Origin: Polaromonas sp.
GTDB lineage: Bacteria > Pseudomonadota > Gammaproteobacteria > Burkholderiales > Burkholderiaceae_C
Assembly (NCBI RefSeq): GCF_018780625.1
Contig: NZ_JADMJK010000043.1
Coordinates: 1-48,068, forward strand
Direction of reading: 5' to 3'
Length of the DNA: 48,068 bases
Shown here: piece by piece, positions 8,897 through 17,764 of the stretch
Numbering within the stretch: the first letter of the stretch is position 1
Layout: every line of letters starts with the position of its first letter
Notes under the pieces: model-generated
The model's input: only the letters and a program-made list of their open reading frames with translations
The model's database searches: none
Told to the model about the DNA's origin: nothing
Made by a program: the position numbers and the translations under genes

Positions 8897-9601
8897 ATGA
8901 ATGCCCTAGCGAAAGTTGCTCCGCTCAAGCTGGACCGCACCCGCCAGTCGGCGCCCCAGGTTTTTGAAGCTTTGCGTGAACTGATTGTTTCGGTTCAGCT
9001 GGAGCCCGGAACTGTGCTGCAGCGCGCCGAACTGGCGGAACACTTTGGCATCAGCCAAACCCCGATCCGCGATGCCTTGATGCGGCTGGGCGAAGAGCAG
9101 CTGGTGGACATCTTTCCCCAACACGCCACGGTGGTGAGCCGCATTGATTTGTCGGCGGCCTTGCAGGCGCATTTTTTGCGGCTGGCGATTGAGCTGGAAA
9201 TCCTGAAGACACTCTGTGAATTACCGGATGCGGAGCACCGCGCGCTGGTGCAGCGTTTGAACGCGAGCCTGGCGGTGCAGGACGCCGCGCTCAACCCGCT
9301 GGATGTTCCGAGACTGGCTCTGGCCGACCAGGCTTTTCACCAGGAAATGTACGAGGCCGCCAGGGTGGGCCCGCTCTGGGCTCTGGTGCGCAAGCAAAGC
9401 GGGCACGTCGACCGGTTGCGCCGCCTGAATTTGCCGGACGAAGGCAAGCCCCAGGCGATTGTGCGGGACCACCGGGCCATCGTCGAAGCCATCGTCCACA
9501 AGGACGGACCCGCTGCGCAACAGGCCTTGCGCCAGCATTTGGCCGGAACACTGGCCTTTGTCGATGACATCAAGCGGCGCTTTCCGGCGTGGATCGTTTA
9601 G
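8897..9601 (+). CDS. GntR-family regulator with FCD domain
   Basis: A 234-residue regulator of the FadR/FCD subgroup. The winged helix covers residues about 20-85, with the canonical LAEHFGISQTPIRDALMRL recognition segment. The C-terminal all-helical FCD domain contains the metal/ligand motifs ADQAFHQEMY, RDHRAIVEAI and LRQHLAGT. FCD regulators usually bind carboxylates. It is transcribed away from the dehydratase gene, and a perfect palindrome sits between the two starts, so autoregulation and control of the dehydratase set are likely. The convergent Dabb-family gene ends 27 bp after it. Confidence 0.9.
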   Translation: MNALAKVAPLKLDRTRQSAPQVFEALRELIVSVQLEPGTVLQRAELAEHFGISQTPIRDALMRLGEEQLVDIFPQHATVVSRIDLSAALQAHFLRLAIELEILKTLCELPDAEHRALVQRLNASLAVQDAALNPLDVPRLALADQAFHQEMYEAARVGPLWALVRKQSGHVDRLRRLNLPDEGKPQAIVRDHRAIVEAIVHKDGPAAQQALRQHLAGTLAFVDDIKRRFPAWIV

Positions 9602-9628
9602 CCCGCTCCGGTCCGATCCACGCTTGTG

Positions 9629-9922
9629 CTAAACGGTGTAGTCCACCGCCGCCCACTCAAAATAAGGCTTCAGGTCGGCAATCAGCGCCTGGTGCAGCGG
9701 GTGAAACAGGTAGCCGTTGAGGGCTTGCGCATCGTCCACGGCCGACTCCAGCACATAGCCCCAGCTGATGGGCCGGGCCAGTTCATTGGCTGACAAGCGC
9801 CAGCTTCGGATCCCGTCGATCTGGCTGCCCAGCGCGTCCATGCGGGAAATCAGCGCGGCTTCCAGTGCCTCATCGGCGGGCACGTCTACCCTGCGGCGAA
9901 ACATCACGATGTGGTTCAGCAT
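9629..9922 (-). CDS. Dabb-family (stress-responsive alpha/beta barrel) protein
   Basis: A 97-residue protein starting MLNHIVMFRRR and ending YFEWAAVDYTV, typical of the dimeric alpha/beta-barrel (Dabb) family. These are small ferredoxin-like proteins, some of which act as enzymes on acyl or keto compounds. The frame stays open further upstream, but the start at 9922 gives the family N-terminus and overlaps the end of the aldehyde dehydrogenase gene by 7 bp, indicating translational coupling. It is the last gene of a four-gene operon. Its role is unknown; it may handle an unstable intermediate of the same pathway. Confidence 0.75.
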   Translation of the reverse strand: MLNHIVMFRRRVDVPADEALEAALISRMDALGSQIDGIRSWRLSANELARPISWGYVLESAVDDAQALNGYLFHPLHQALIADLKPYFEWAAVDYTV

Positions 9923-11388
9923 GGCTGGCCCTTGCGCGCCAGCAGCCAGGCGGGCGCGTCCTGCAAGGCCACCGGGCGCAGGAAGCGGTCCATGGCCGAG
10001 TCGCCGACCGAAGTCGTCATGGGCTGGGTGGACGACGGCCATGGGCCGCCATGCTGCTGCGCCGCCGTCACCGCCACGCCTGTCGGCACGCCGGCAAACA
10101 GCACGCGTCCGGCAATCGCCATGGCGCCGCGTACCAGGGCGCGGGTGTCTGCAGACTCGTCTTCAGCACCCCAGAGCGTCACCGTCAGGCTGCCGCCCAC
10201 GGCCTGCAGCACCTGCAGCACCTCGGCGACCGAGTTGGCCCGAACGATCAGGCTGGAAGGGCCAAACACTTCTTCGCGCAGTTCTGCCGTGGCCATGAAA
10301 TTTGCCGCATCGACTTGCGCCAGGAAAGGCCGGGGTGCCTCGGGCGTGCCGGCTTGCTGCAGCAGCGGACGGGCGCCTGCGCCCACCATGTGTTCAACGC
10401 CGGCGTCAAAGGCCTGGCGCATGCCGGGCGTCAGCATCGCATGCGGAGTCTGGGCGGTGAGCGCCGTGGTGAGCTGCGCTACAAACGCATCGCTTTCGGG
10501 GCCGTTGATCAGCACGATCAGGCCGGGGCTGGTGCAGAACTGGCCGCAGCCCATGCTGATGGAGCCGGCCAAAGTTGCGGCCAGCTCGGCGCCTTTGGCG
10601 GCCAGCAGGGCGGGCAGGGCGATGACGGGGTTGGTCGAGCCCAGCTCGCCGTAAAAAGGAATCGGGCGCGGACGCGCATTGGCAACCGCCTGGAGGGCAG
10701 AGCCACCGCGGGTCGAGCCGGTGAAGGCGCCAGCCGCTATCGCCGGGTGCTGCACCAGGCGCACGCCCACGTCGTTGCCGCCGCCCTGGATCATGCTGAT
10801 CAGCCCGGCGGGCAGGTTCTGCGCTTTCAGCACTTGCTGCACCAGACCGATGACGCGGTTGGAAAGCAGCAAATGGCCGGTATGGGCCTTGACCACCACC
10901 GGGCAACCGGCCGCCAGCGCCGAGGCGGTGTCGCCGCCCAGCACCGAAAACGCAAACGGGAAGTTGCTGGCCGAGAACATGGCAACCGGGCCCAGCGGCA
11001 CGCGCTGGCGCACCATGGCCGGGTGGCCTGCGGGCGGGCCGCCGGCCACCGCCGGGTCATCCAGAAACTCAAAGGGAACACCGCGTTTGGCGATGTCGGC
11101 AAAGCGGCGCAGCTGGAATGCGGTGCGGTCCAGTTCGCCGTTCAGGCGCGCGGAGCCGAGGCCGGTTTCTTCATCGGCCAGGGCGACCAGGCCTTCGCGG
11201 TCGGACTCCAGGGCGCCGGCCAGGCCGCGCAGCAGGGCAGCACGCGTGGCGCCATCGCTCGATGACCAGTCGGCAAAGGCCGCGCCGGCGGCGCTGGCGC
11301 AGGCATCCACCTGTTCCGGGGTGGAGGCGTACAGCCGGGCGCCAAGGGCCTGGCCCGTGCGGGCGTTGATTGATTGCAAAGTCTTCAT
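9916..11388 (-). CDS. Aldehyde dehydrogenase, 2,5-dioxovalerate (ketoglutaric semialdehyde) type
   Basis: A 490-residue NAD(P)-dependent aldehyde dehydrogenase. The catalytic Cys is C285 in GCGQFCTSPG and the general base is E248 in ELGSTNP. The start (MKTLQSINARTGQAL), the FSASNFPFAFSVLGGDTASALAAG stretch near residue 150 and the QQHGGPWPSST segment near the C-terminus characterise the ketoglutaric-semialdehyde dehydrogenase branch. That enzyme makes 2-oxoglutarate at the end of oxidative pentose and hexarate pathways. Together with an IlvD/Edd dehydratase nearby it suggests a Weimberg-like route (inference). Its start overlaps the stop of the NTF2-like gene (ATGA). Confidence 0.87.
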   Translation of the reverse strand: MKTLQSINARTGQALGARLYASTPEQVDACASAAGAAFADWSSSDGATRAALLRGLAGALESDREGLVALADEETGLGSARLNGELDRTAFQLRRFADIAKRGVPFEFLDDPAVAGGPPAGHPAMVRQRVPLGPVAMFSASNFPFAFSVLGGDTASALAAGCPVVVKAHTGHLLLSNRVIGLVQQVLKAQNLPAGLISMIQGGGNDVGVRLVQHPAIAAGAFTGSTRGGSALQAVANARPRPIPFYGELGSTNPVIALPALLAAKGAELAATLAGSISMGCGQFCTSPGLIVLINGPESDAFVAQLTTALTAQTPHAMLTPGMRQAFDAGVEHMVGAGARPLLQQAGTPEAPRPFLAQVDAANFMATAELREEVFGPSSLIVRANSVAEVLQVLQAVGGSLTVTLWGAEDESADTRALVRGAMAIAGRVLFAGVPTGVAVTAAQQHGGPWPSSTQPMTTSVGDSAMDRFLRPVALQDAPAWLLARKGQPC

Positions 11389-11867
11389 GTTTGTTTCCAG
11401 TTCAGGTGATAGCCGCGACCAGCATAGTCAAACTCGACCAGCTCACCCATGTGGGTGCTACCTACTTGCGGCAGTTCGGCCGTGTCCTTGACGGCAGGCG
11501 AGGCGTAGTAGGCCCGGATTTCCTTGATCAGTCCGGTGGCATCATCGAACACATACCACTCATCGCCGCGCTGGGCGGTGCCAGTCTTGCGTTTCCAGTG
11601 CGTCCATTCGATGACGGCCTCGTTCGAATCGTGGCTGACCAGCACTTTTTCGATGGTCCATTGGGAGTCGAGGTTTTCGACGCACCAGAGCCATTTCCTG
11701 GCGATGGTGTCGGCGCTGCGCCAGGGAATCTCGGGCAGGCCGGGCGGGAAGTAGTGAATCGCGTCGGGTGTGAAGCAGCGCATCAGCGCGCCGTAGTCTG
11801 CGGCGTTGCAGGCGTCGAAATAGCGGCGAATCAGCGCTTCGTGCGGGTGCATGTCGGGTGTGTTCAT
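11385..11867 (-). CDS. NTF2/SnoaL-like protein
   Basis: A 160-residue protein with the cone-shaped NTF2-like fold signature. The N-terminal helix IRRYFDACNAADYGALMRCF is followed by DAIHYFPPG, and a later strand reads AVIEWTHWKR. Members act as isomerases, dehydratases or lactone-forming enzymes on small ligands, or as accessory domains. Four-base overlaps at both ends (with the RraA-like gene upstream and the aldehyde dehydrogenase downstream) make it an integral part of the operon. This could be the missing step between the dehydratase product and the semialdehyde, such as a second dehydration, but that is a guess. Confidence 0.75.
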   Translation of the reverse strand: MNTPDMHPHEALIRRYFDACNAADYGALMRCFTPDAIHYFPPGLPEIPWRSADTIARKWLWCVENLDSQWTIEKVLVSHDSNEAVIEWTHWKRKTGTAQRGDEWYVFDDATGLIKEIRAYYASPAVKDTAELPQVGSTHMGELVEFDYAGRGYHLNWKQT

Positions 11868-12667
11868 GGGAGGTCCCTGGCGGGTTCGGCCGGGGCAATC
11901 ACGGGGCGGCCGGCGCCCACCCAGCCTTCATGCGCGGCGCGCGTCTCGGGGCTGGGCGGGTACAGGCCCCAGAGCTTTTCGCCGGCCTGCACGCGCAGGG
12001 CCAGATAGGCTTCGAGGTCGTCCTGCACTTCGCACAGGTCGGCCATTTCTTCGGCGCAGTGAGCCGGAATCACGGTGATGTTGTCGCCGTCGCCATGGAT
12101 CACGTCGCCCGGGTAAATGGCCACGCCGGCGCAGCCAATCGGCACCTGCAGGTCGGCCACATGGTGGTAGGACAAGCGCGTGGTGGCGGTCACGCCGCCG
12201 CTCCAGACCGGGAAGTCCATGGCTGACAGCTCGGTGCCGTCGCGAAACGCGCCGTCAGTCACCACGCCCCGGGCGCCGCGCATCATCATGCGGGTGATCA
12301 GCATGTTGCCCATGGACGCGGCGGCCGGGTTGCGGTTGCTGTCGATGACCACGACCTCGCCGGGCCGGACCTGCTCGACGCCGACCCACTGCAGGTTGTT
12401 GATGTGCGGCTCGGTGGTCAGGGTGGCGTAGGTGTCGATGTCTTCGCGCGCCGGAATGAAGCGCATGGTGTAGGCGCGGCCGGCAAAGGCCTTCATCTTT
12501 TTGTTCTGCGGCGTGAGACCCACCAGCACCGGCTGGCGATAACCTTTCTTGAAGAGCTGCGTGGTCAGCGAGCCGCTGGTGACTTTGGCAAGGCGGTCCA
12601 GTACCGCGTCGGGCACAAAAACCGGTGCCGGGCGAATGGGCGTGGGGGTGATTTCGGCGCTGCTCAT
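11864..12667 (-). CDS. RraA-like protein, second paralogue
   Basis: A 267-residue RraA / HMG-CHA aldolase-superfamily protein. The motif TDGAFRDGTELSAMDFPVW holds the Arg-Asp pair, and MRFIPAREDI is shared with the other paralogue at 6170-6886. I chose the start at 12667 because AAGGAA lies just upstream; the frame extends to 12712 without a good ribosome-binding site. It is the first gene of the operon RraA-like, NTF2-like, aldehyde dehydrogenase, Dabb. Its promoter region is shared with the divergent IclR-SMP-30 gene. Two diverged copies at one locus suggest two different substrates or steps. Confidence 0.8.
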   Translation of the reverse strand: MSSAEITPTPIRPAPVFVPDAVLDRLAKVTSGSLTTQLFKKGYRQPVLVGLTPQNKKMKAFAGRAYTMRFIPAREDIDTYATLTTEPHINNLQWVGVEQVRPGEVVVIDSNRNPAAASMGNMLITRMMMRGARGVVTDGAFRDGTELSAMDFPVWSGGVTATTRLSYHHVADLQVPIGCAGVAIYPGDVIHGDGDNITVIPAHCAEEMADLCEVQDDLEAYLALRVQAGEKLWGLYPPSPETRAAHEGWVGAGRPVIAPAEPARDLP

Positions 12668-12723
12668 GGCGTTTCCTTGGTGCGGGTGTCGAAGGGGCGG
12701 AAATTCAGTCATTCCCGGGGGTG

Positions 12724-12738
12724 TCTCAAAAAGTGGGA
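12724..12738. promoter_or_regulatory. Candidate IclR-family operator 1
   Basis: TCTCA-N5-TGGGA forms an imperfect dyad in the 204-bp region between the divergent RraA-like operon and the IclR-SMP-30 gene. It matches the pattern of a second site at 12848-12862. It lies 57 bp upstream of the RraA-like start, where it could block or activate that promoter. Assignment to the adjacent regulator is inference. Confidence 0.4.
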
Positions 12739-12847
12739 CGGCGGGTTCAAGTCATTGAATCCAGATCGTGCTGAAATGGCATGCCGGCAATGTTAAATAA
12801 ATGGGGTCTTGTTGCCAACCCGGGTGGTTTGGGGTCTGGTCTGCTTG

Positions 12848-12862
12848 TCCCACATACTGGAA
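12848..12862. promoter_or_regulatory. Candidate IclR-family operator 2
   Basis: TCCCA-N5-TGGAA is the second dyad of the same TCYCA-N5-TGGRA pattern, 124 bp from the first. It overlaps the ribosome-binding region of the IclR-SMP-30 gene (start 12872), which would suit autorepression. Two like sites about twelve helical turns apart could support looping. Confidence 0.4.
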
Positions 12863-12871
12863 ACGAATGCG

Positions 12872-14470
12872 ATGAAATCCAACATGGGTGATGGAACGGC
12901 CTCGCTGGAAAAGGCGATGGACATTCTGGATGCGCTGGGAAGTTCCCCGCAGGGCTTGAGCCAGGTTGAACTGTCAAAACGACTGGATCTGCCGCGCACC
13001 ACGCTGTACCGCCTGCTGGCCACGCTGGTGGCGCGCGGCATGGTCAGGCGCGACCCCTTGCGCCGGGTTTACTGCCTGGGCTTTCGCTGCTTTGAGCTGG
13101 CCCGCAGCGCCTACGCCATGCCCGACCTCTCGGCTGCGGCGGGCGTGGAACTCAGGGCGCTGCGCGATCTGACCGGCGAGACGTCTTACCTGGCCACGCT
13201 GGACGGGCTGGAGGTGTTGTCGCTGGAACGCTGTGACGGCGCCCACAGCCAGCGCTCGCAGTCGGCCATGGGCCAGCGCAAGCCGCTGCATTGCACCAGC
13301 CAGGGCAAGGCGATTTTGTCGGCGCTGGACGACAGCGCCCGCGATGCCCTGCTGCAGGGCATCACCCTGAAGGCCTTGACGCCGCGCACCATCACCGACC
13401 GGCGCCGGCTGCAGGCCGAACTCAAGATCACCGCCGCGCGGGGCTGGTCGGTTGATGACGAGGAAATCGTGCCAGGCGTGCGCTGCGTCGGCGCGCCGGT
13501 GGTGGACGCCGCCGGCAAGGTGCGCGGCGCGATCAGTGTGGCGGGCCCGGCCTACCGCATGACCATGGAGCGGGTGCAGGGCCTGGGGCCGGAAGTGGCC
13601 GAGGCGGCGCGGCGCGTGGGGGCGCAGCTGTCGGTTCATTTTCCGGCCCAGGCCGCCGCCGAACCGCGCGTGGTGAACGGGCCGTGGGCTTTTCAGGGGG
13701 AGTTCGCACGCTGGAGCGCCGCGCATGGCGGGCTGTTCTGGGCTGACAGCCTGGCGCCGTCCGTGCGCCTGTATGACGGCCAGCAGGACCGCGACGTGGC
13801 GGTGTTTGATGCGCCGCTGACGGCGCTGGTGGTGTGGCAGGCGGCGCTGCTGGTGGGCAGCCAGGGCGGCTACTGGCGCATTGACCAGCCGGCCAGCGCT
13901 GCACCCGAGGTTCGTGCGCTGCAGCCCTGGCCCTCGGGCGTGCCGTCAGCCCTGTGCGCTGACCCGTCGGGCGGTTTGTGGGCTTGTGAGCAGCGCGGGG
14001 CGGGGCGCTGGCGGGTGGGTCCCTGGTCTGACGTACCTGAAAGCCTGCCGGATTGCAGCTGGACGCTCGGTGAGTCGCTGGACGCGCTGGCCTGGGACAG
14101 CACCGGGCAGTTGCTGTATGGCCTGTCGCGCGAATCGGGGGTGATCTTGCTGATGCAACGCGGGCAAGCTTCAGTTCGCCGGCTGGCCACGGTGCCCAAA
14201 GGCTCGGGCCGTTTGAGCGGCCTGGCGGTGGACGCCAACGGCGGCGTCTGGACCGCCTTGCAGGATGGCTGGAGTGTGGTCAGGTTTTCGTCCGATGGCA
14301 ACCAGGACCGGGTGATTGGCCTGCCGGTTCCTTGCCCGAGCGATGTGGCTTTGGGCGGGGAGGGTCTGGACACCTTGTATGTGACCAGCGCGCGCCAGGC
14401 CGTTTCCCTGGAGTCGTTGGGCAATGCGCCCTTGTCCGGACGGCTGTTTTGCATTGAGGCGGCCGAATAA
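12872..14470 (+). CDS. IclR-family regulator fused to a degenerate SMP-30/gluconolactonase propeller
   Basis: A 532-residue two-domain protein. Residues 1-245 are a full IclR regulator: a winged helix with LSQVELSKRLDLPRTTLYRL, then the effector domain with LHCTSQGKAILSAL and DDEEIVPGVRCVGAPV. Residues about 270-530 match SMP-30 sugar lactonases (GLFWADSLAPSVRLYDG, GLAVDANGGVWTAL, GGEGLDTLYVTSARQA, LSGRLFCIEA). Aligned by eye, the metal ligands are E277 (kept), Asp404 (usually Asn) and Ser449 (usually Asp), so lactonase activity is doubtful and a ligand-sensing role is likelier. I chose the start at 12872 for the GGAAA eight bases upstream; the frame is open to 12809. It is divergent from the RraA-like operon, its likely target. 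Confidence 0.88.
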   Translation: MKSNMGDGTASLEKAMDILDALGSSPQGLSQVELSKRLDLPRTTLYRLLATLVARGMVRRDPLRRVYCLGFRCFELARSAYAMPDLSAAAGVELRALRDLTGETSYLATLDGLEVLSLERCDGAHSQRSQSAMGQRKPLHCTSQGKAILSALDDSARDALLQGITLKALTPRTITDRRRLQAELKITAARGWSVDDEEIVPGVRCVGAPVVDAAGKVRGAISVAGPAYRMTMERVQGLGPEVAEAARRVGAQLSVHFPAQAAAEPRVVNGPWAFQGEFARWSAAHGGLFWADSLAPSVRLYDGQQDRDVAVFDAPLTALVVWQAALLVGSQGGYWRIDQPASAAPEVRALQPWPSGVPSALCADPSGGLWACEQRGAGRWRVGPWSDVPESLPDCSWTLGESLDALAWDSTGQLLYGLSRESGVILLMQRGQASVRRLATVPKGSGRLSGLAVDANGGVWTALQDGWSVVRFSSDGNQDRVIGLPVPCPSDVALGGEGLDTLYVTSARQAVSLESLGNAPLSGRLFCIEAAE

Positions 14471-14511
14471 GTAGCGCCGCACCCCGCCGGGTGGCCATTC
14501 TGAACAAGAAA

Positions 14512-14529
14512 ACCCCGCCGAAGCGGGGT
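14512..14529 (-). terminator. Rho-independent terminator of hppA
   Basis: ACCCCGC-CGAA-GCGGGGT makes a perfect 7-bp stem with a tetraloop. Read leftward it is followed by TTTTCTTG, so it terminates hppA. It also lies 41 bp after the convergent IclR-SMP-30 gene and may block transcription from that side. Confidence 0.75.
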
Positions 14530-14552
14530 ATGAGAGATCAGCTTTTGGGGTG

Positions 14553-16784
14553 TTACCTGGAAGCCGCCGGCACCGGCGTTGTAACGCCCGAAGCATCGGG
14601 TGCCTGCGTCGGGGCTGGTGTTGGCATGGCAGGCACGGTCGGGCTGGCGGGCGCGCTGATGGCGGTGGGCGCCGCCGTGGGGACTGACGGCGCGGCTGCG
14701 GCTTCGCCAGCATGGAACTTCATCATCAGCGGCACGATCAGCAGCGCCACGATGTTGATGATCTTGATCAGCGGGTTGATGGCCGGGCCGGCCGTGTCCT
14801 TGTAGGGGTCGCCCACGGTGTCGCCGGTGACCGCGGCCTTGTGCGCGTCCGAGCCCTTGCCGCCGTGGTGGCCGTCTTCAATATACTTTTTGGCGTTGTC
14901 CCAGGCGCCGCCGCCGGTACACATGGAAATCGCCAGGAAGATGCCGGTCACGATGGTGCCCATCAGCAGGCCGCCCAGCGCCTTGGGGCCCAGCAGCAGG
15001 CCGACCAGGATTGGCACCACCACCGGCAGCAGGCTGGGGATGATCATTTCCTTGATCGCCGCTGTCGTCAGCATGTCGACCGCGCGGCCGTATTCGGGCT
15101 TGGCCGTGCCTTCCATGATGCCGGCGATCTCCTTGAACTGGCGGCGCACTTCGACCACCACGGCGCCGGCGGCGCGGCCCACGGCTTCCATGGCCATGGC
15201 GCCGAACAGGTAGGGAATCAGCCCGCCGATGAACAGGCCAACGATCACCATCGGGTCGCTCAGGTCAAAGCTGATGGCGCGGCCATAGCTTTCGAGCTTG
15301 TGGGTGTAGTCGGCAAACAGCACCAGCGCGGCCAGGCCGGCTGAGCCTATCGCGTAACCCTTGGTCACGGCCTTGGTGGTGTTGCCCACGGCGTCGAGCG
15401 GGTCGGTTACGGCGCGCACTTCAGGCGGCATGTCGGCCATCTCGGCGATGCCGCCCGCGTTGTCGGTGATGGGACCGTAGGCGTCGAGCGCCACGACAAT
15501 GCCGGCCATGCTGAGCATGGAGGTTGCGGCAATCGCAATGCCGTAAAGACCGGCCAGATTGAACGACACCAGGATGGCGATGCAGACAAACACCACGGGC
15601 CAGGCCGTGGAGCGCATCGACACGCCCAGGCCGGCAATGATGTTGGTGCCGTGGCCGGTGGTGGACGCCTGCGCGATGTGCTTGACCGGCGCGTACTGCG
15701 TGCCGGTGTAGTACTCGGTCACCCAGACCAGCGCGGCCGTCAGCACCAGTCCAACGGCGCAGGCGCCGAACAGCTTCATCTGGCTGCCGCTGGCCGTAAT
15801 GGCGTTGTCGGGCATCAGCCACAGCGTGACGAAGTAAAACGCGATCAGCGACAGAATGCCCGCCACCGCCAGGCCTTTGTACAGGGCCGGCATCACGTTG
15901 GTCATGCCCGGCGAGGCCTTGACGAAGAAGCAGCCGATGATGGATGCGATGATGGACACGGCGCCCAGCGCCATTGGGTACAGCACGGCATTGACCGGCG
16001 CGGCGCTGACCAGCAGCGCGCCCAGCACCATGGTGGCAATCAGCGTGACCGCATAGGTTTCAAACAGGTCGGCCGCCATGCCGGCGCAGTCACCAACGTT
16101 GTCGCCCACGTTGTCTGCAATCACGGCCGGGTTGCGCGGGTCGTCTTCCGGGATGCCGGCTTCGACCTTGCCCACCAGGTCAGCGCCGACGTCGGCGCCC
16201 TTGGTGAAAATGCCGCCGCCCAGCCGCGCAAAGATGGAAATCAGCGACGAGCCAAACGCAAAGCCGATCAGCGGGTTGAGCAGATCGGCCAGCTTGGTGG
16301 TCGGGGTGTAGTTGCCGTTGCCCACCAGAAACCAGTAAAAACCGCTGACGCCCAGCAGCCCCAGCCCGACCACCAGCATGCCGGTGATGGCGCCGCCGCG
16401 AAAGGCGACGTCCAGCGCCGGGCCAATGCCGCGCGTGGCCGCCTGCGCGGTGCGCACGTTGGCGCGCACCGAGACGTTCATGCCGATGAAGCCGCAGGCC
16501 CCCGACAGCAGCGCCCCCACCACAAAGCCAAACGCGGTCTTGCCGTCCAGAAAGACGCCAATCAGCACCGCCAGGATGACGCCCACGAGGGTGATGGTTT
16601 TGTACTGCCGGGCCAGGTAGGCGGCGGCGCCTGTCTGGATGGCCTCTGCAATTTCCTGCATGCGCGCATTGCCGGCGTCCTGGGCAAGAATCCAGCTGCG
16701 GGCCCAGATGCCGTAAAGTACCGCGATGAGTCCGCACGCGAGCGCAAGAATGAGCGCCCACATGGGTGCTGAGTTGGCTGTCAT
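14553..16784 (-). CDS. hppA: Membrane-bound H+-translocating pyrophosphatase
   Basis: A 743-residue polytopic inner-membrane pump that couples pyrophosphate hydrolysis to proton export. The substrate-binding motif [20 protein letters not shown] and the DNVGDNVGD repeats are intact. The selectivity motif reads GNTTKA, with the Lys that marks potassium-independent proton pumps. The C-terminus carries an added Ala/Pro/Thr-rich tail of about 50 residues ([12 protein letters not shown] and onward) that I do not know from other family members; it probably lies outside the membrane domain. The gene is divergent from soluble ppa, so both pyrophosphate-consuming enzymes share one 272-bp promoter region. 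Confidence 0.95.
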   Translation of the reverse strand: MTANSAPMWALILALACGLIAVLYGIWARSWILAQDAGNARMQEIAEAIQTGAAAYLARQYKTITLVGVILAVLIGVFLDGKTAFGFVVGALLSGACGFIGMNVSVRANVRTAQAATRGIGPALDVAFRGGAITGMLVVGLGLLGVSGFYWFLVGNGNYTPTTKLADLLNPLIGFAFGSSLISIFARLGGGIFTKGADVGADLVGKVEAGIPEDDPRNPAVIADNVGDNVGDCAGMAADLFETYAVTLIATMVLGALLVSAAPVNAVLYPMALGAVSIIASIIGCFFVKASPGMTNVMPALYKGLAVAGILSLIAFYFVTLWLMPDNAITASGSQMKLFGACAVGLVLTAALVWVTEYYTGTQYAPVKHIAQASTTGHGTNIIAGLGVSMRSTAWPVVFVCIAILVSFNLAGLYGIAIAATSMLSMAGIVVALDAYGPITDNAGGIAEMADMPPEVRAVTDPLDAVGNTTKAVTKGYAIGSAGLAALVLFADYTHKLESYGRAISFDLSDPMVIVGLFIGGLIPYLFGAMAMEAVGRAAGAVVVEVRRQFKEIAGIMEGTAKPEYGRAVDMLTTAAIKEMIIPSLLPVVVPILVGLLLGPKALGGLLMGTIVTGIFLAISMCTGGGAWDNAKKYIEDGHHGGKGSDAHKAAVTGDTVGDPYKDTAGPAINPLIKIINIVALLIVPLMMKFHAGEAAAAPSVPTAAPTAISAPASPTVPAMPTPAPTQAPDASGVTTPVPAASR

Positions 16785-17056
16785 AAAGTTCCTCTACGTT
16801 ATTTTTAGCTTGGAGGAGGGCGCCACGCTAGCGGCACCTCCGCTGCGTTGCTTCCTCGTTGCTCACGCAGAGACGATTGGCCAACCCGCGAAATTTAACG
16901 CCAAAACCTGAGCAATGGGGGCTCCGTAAGGTCTGAATCAGTAAAATGCGGGTAAATACCGAGCAAGCAGCCTTGGGCAAGCCCGTGCAGTCCGCCAGCG
17001 ACGACCCTGAGCTTTCTCTTCCGATCAACGCCTTTTTTACCAACTCCAAAGCGACC

Positions 17057-17596
17057 ATGTCTCTATCTAAAGTTACCCCCGGCAAAAACGCGCCGGAATC
17101 CTTCAACGTGATCATCGAGATCCCGATGAACGCCGACCCGGTGAAGTACGAGGTGGACAAGGAGTCCGGCGCGATTTTCGTGGACCGCTTCATGAGCACC
17201 TCCATGCACTATCCGTGCAACTATGGCTATGTGCCCCAGACCCTGAGCGGCGACGGCGACCCGGTCGATGTGCTGGTGATTACCCCGGTGCCGCTGATTC
17301 CTGGCGTGGTCGTGACCTGCCGGGTCATCGGCATCCTGAAGATGACCGACGAAGCCGGTGAAGACGGCAAGGTGCTGGCCGTGCCCATCGACAAGAAGTG
17401 CTCGCTCTACACCCACTGGCAAAAACCGGAAGACATGAACCCGTTGCGCCTGAAAACCATCGCCCATTTCTTTGAACACTACAAGGATCTGGAAGAGGGC
17501 AAGTGGGTCAAGATCTCGGGCTGGGAAGGTCCGGAATCGGCCAAGAAGGAAATTACCGACGGCATCGCCAACTACGCTGCCGCCAGCAAGGCTTGA
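17057..17596 (+). CDS. ppa: Inorganic pyrophosphatase (soluble, family I)
   Basis: A 179-residue cytosolic enzyme that hydrolyses pyrophosphate and pulls biosynthetic reactions forward. Family I motifs are visible: [26 protein letters not shown] and the signature DGDPVDVLV with its metal-binding Asp residues. I placed the start at 17057 ([11 protein letters not shown]), which gives the normal length; the frame is open to 16946, but the extra 37 residues are not family-like. A terminator follows at 17651-17687. It is divergent from the membrane pyrophosphatase gene. Confidence 0.95.
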   Translation: MSLSKVTPGKNAPESFNVIIEIPMNADPVKYEVDKESGAIFVDRFMSTSMHYPCNYGYVPQTLSGDGDPVDVLVITPVPLIPGVVVTCRVIGILKMTDEAGEDGKVLAVPIDKKCSLYTHWQKPEDMNPLRLKTIAHFFEHYKDLEEGKWVKISGWEGPESAKKEITDGIANYAAASKA

Positions 17597-17650
17597 GCCT
17601 TCGCGTCATATAGTTGATGCGCAGCTATAAAAAGTAGCGCGAAAACTGTC

Positions 17651-17687
17651 AAAAAGCGCCTCCGGCCCGGTCCGCAGGCGCTTTTTT
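17651..17687 (+). terminator. Rho-independent terminator of ppa
   Basis: AGCGCCT (17655-17661) pairs with AGGCGCT (17676-17682) around a 14-nt GC-rich loop and is followed by six T residues. A-rich sequence precedes the stem. It lies about 55 bp after the ppa stop. Confidence 0.8.
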
Positions 17688-17764
17688 CATGGCCTTCCGG
17701 TGCGGCCGGCGGGTGCTTGCTGCAACCATGGTAGGGTGACATTATTTCTTGAAAGGGCGGTTCA

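Noticed and set aside
15651-16772. Plus-strand open frame opposite hppA
   Set aside because: Shadow of a long GC-rich membrane-protein gene; its sequence is Arg/His/Gln-rich without domains.
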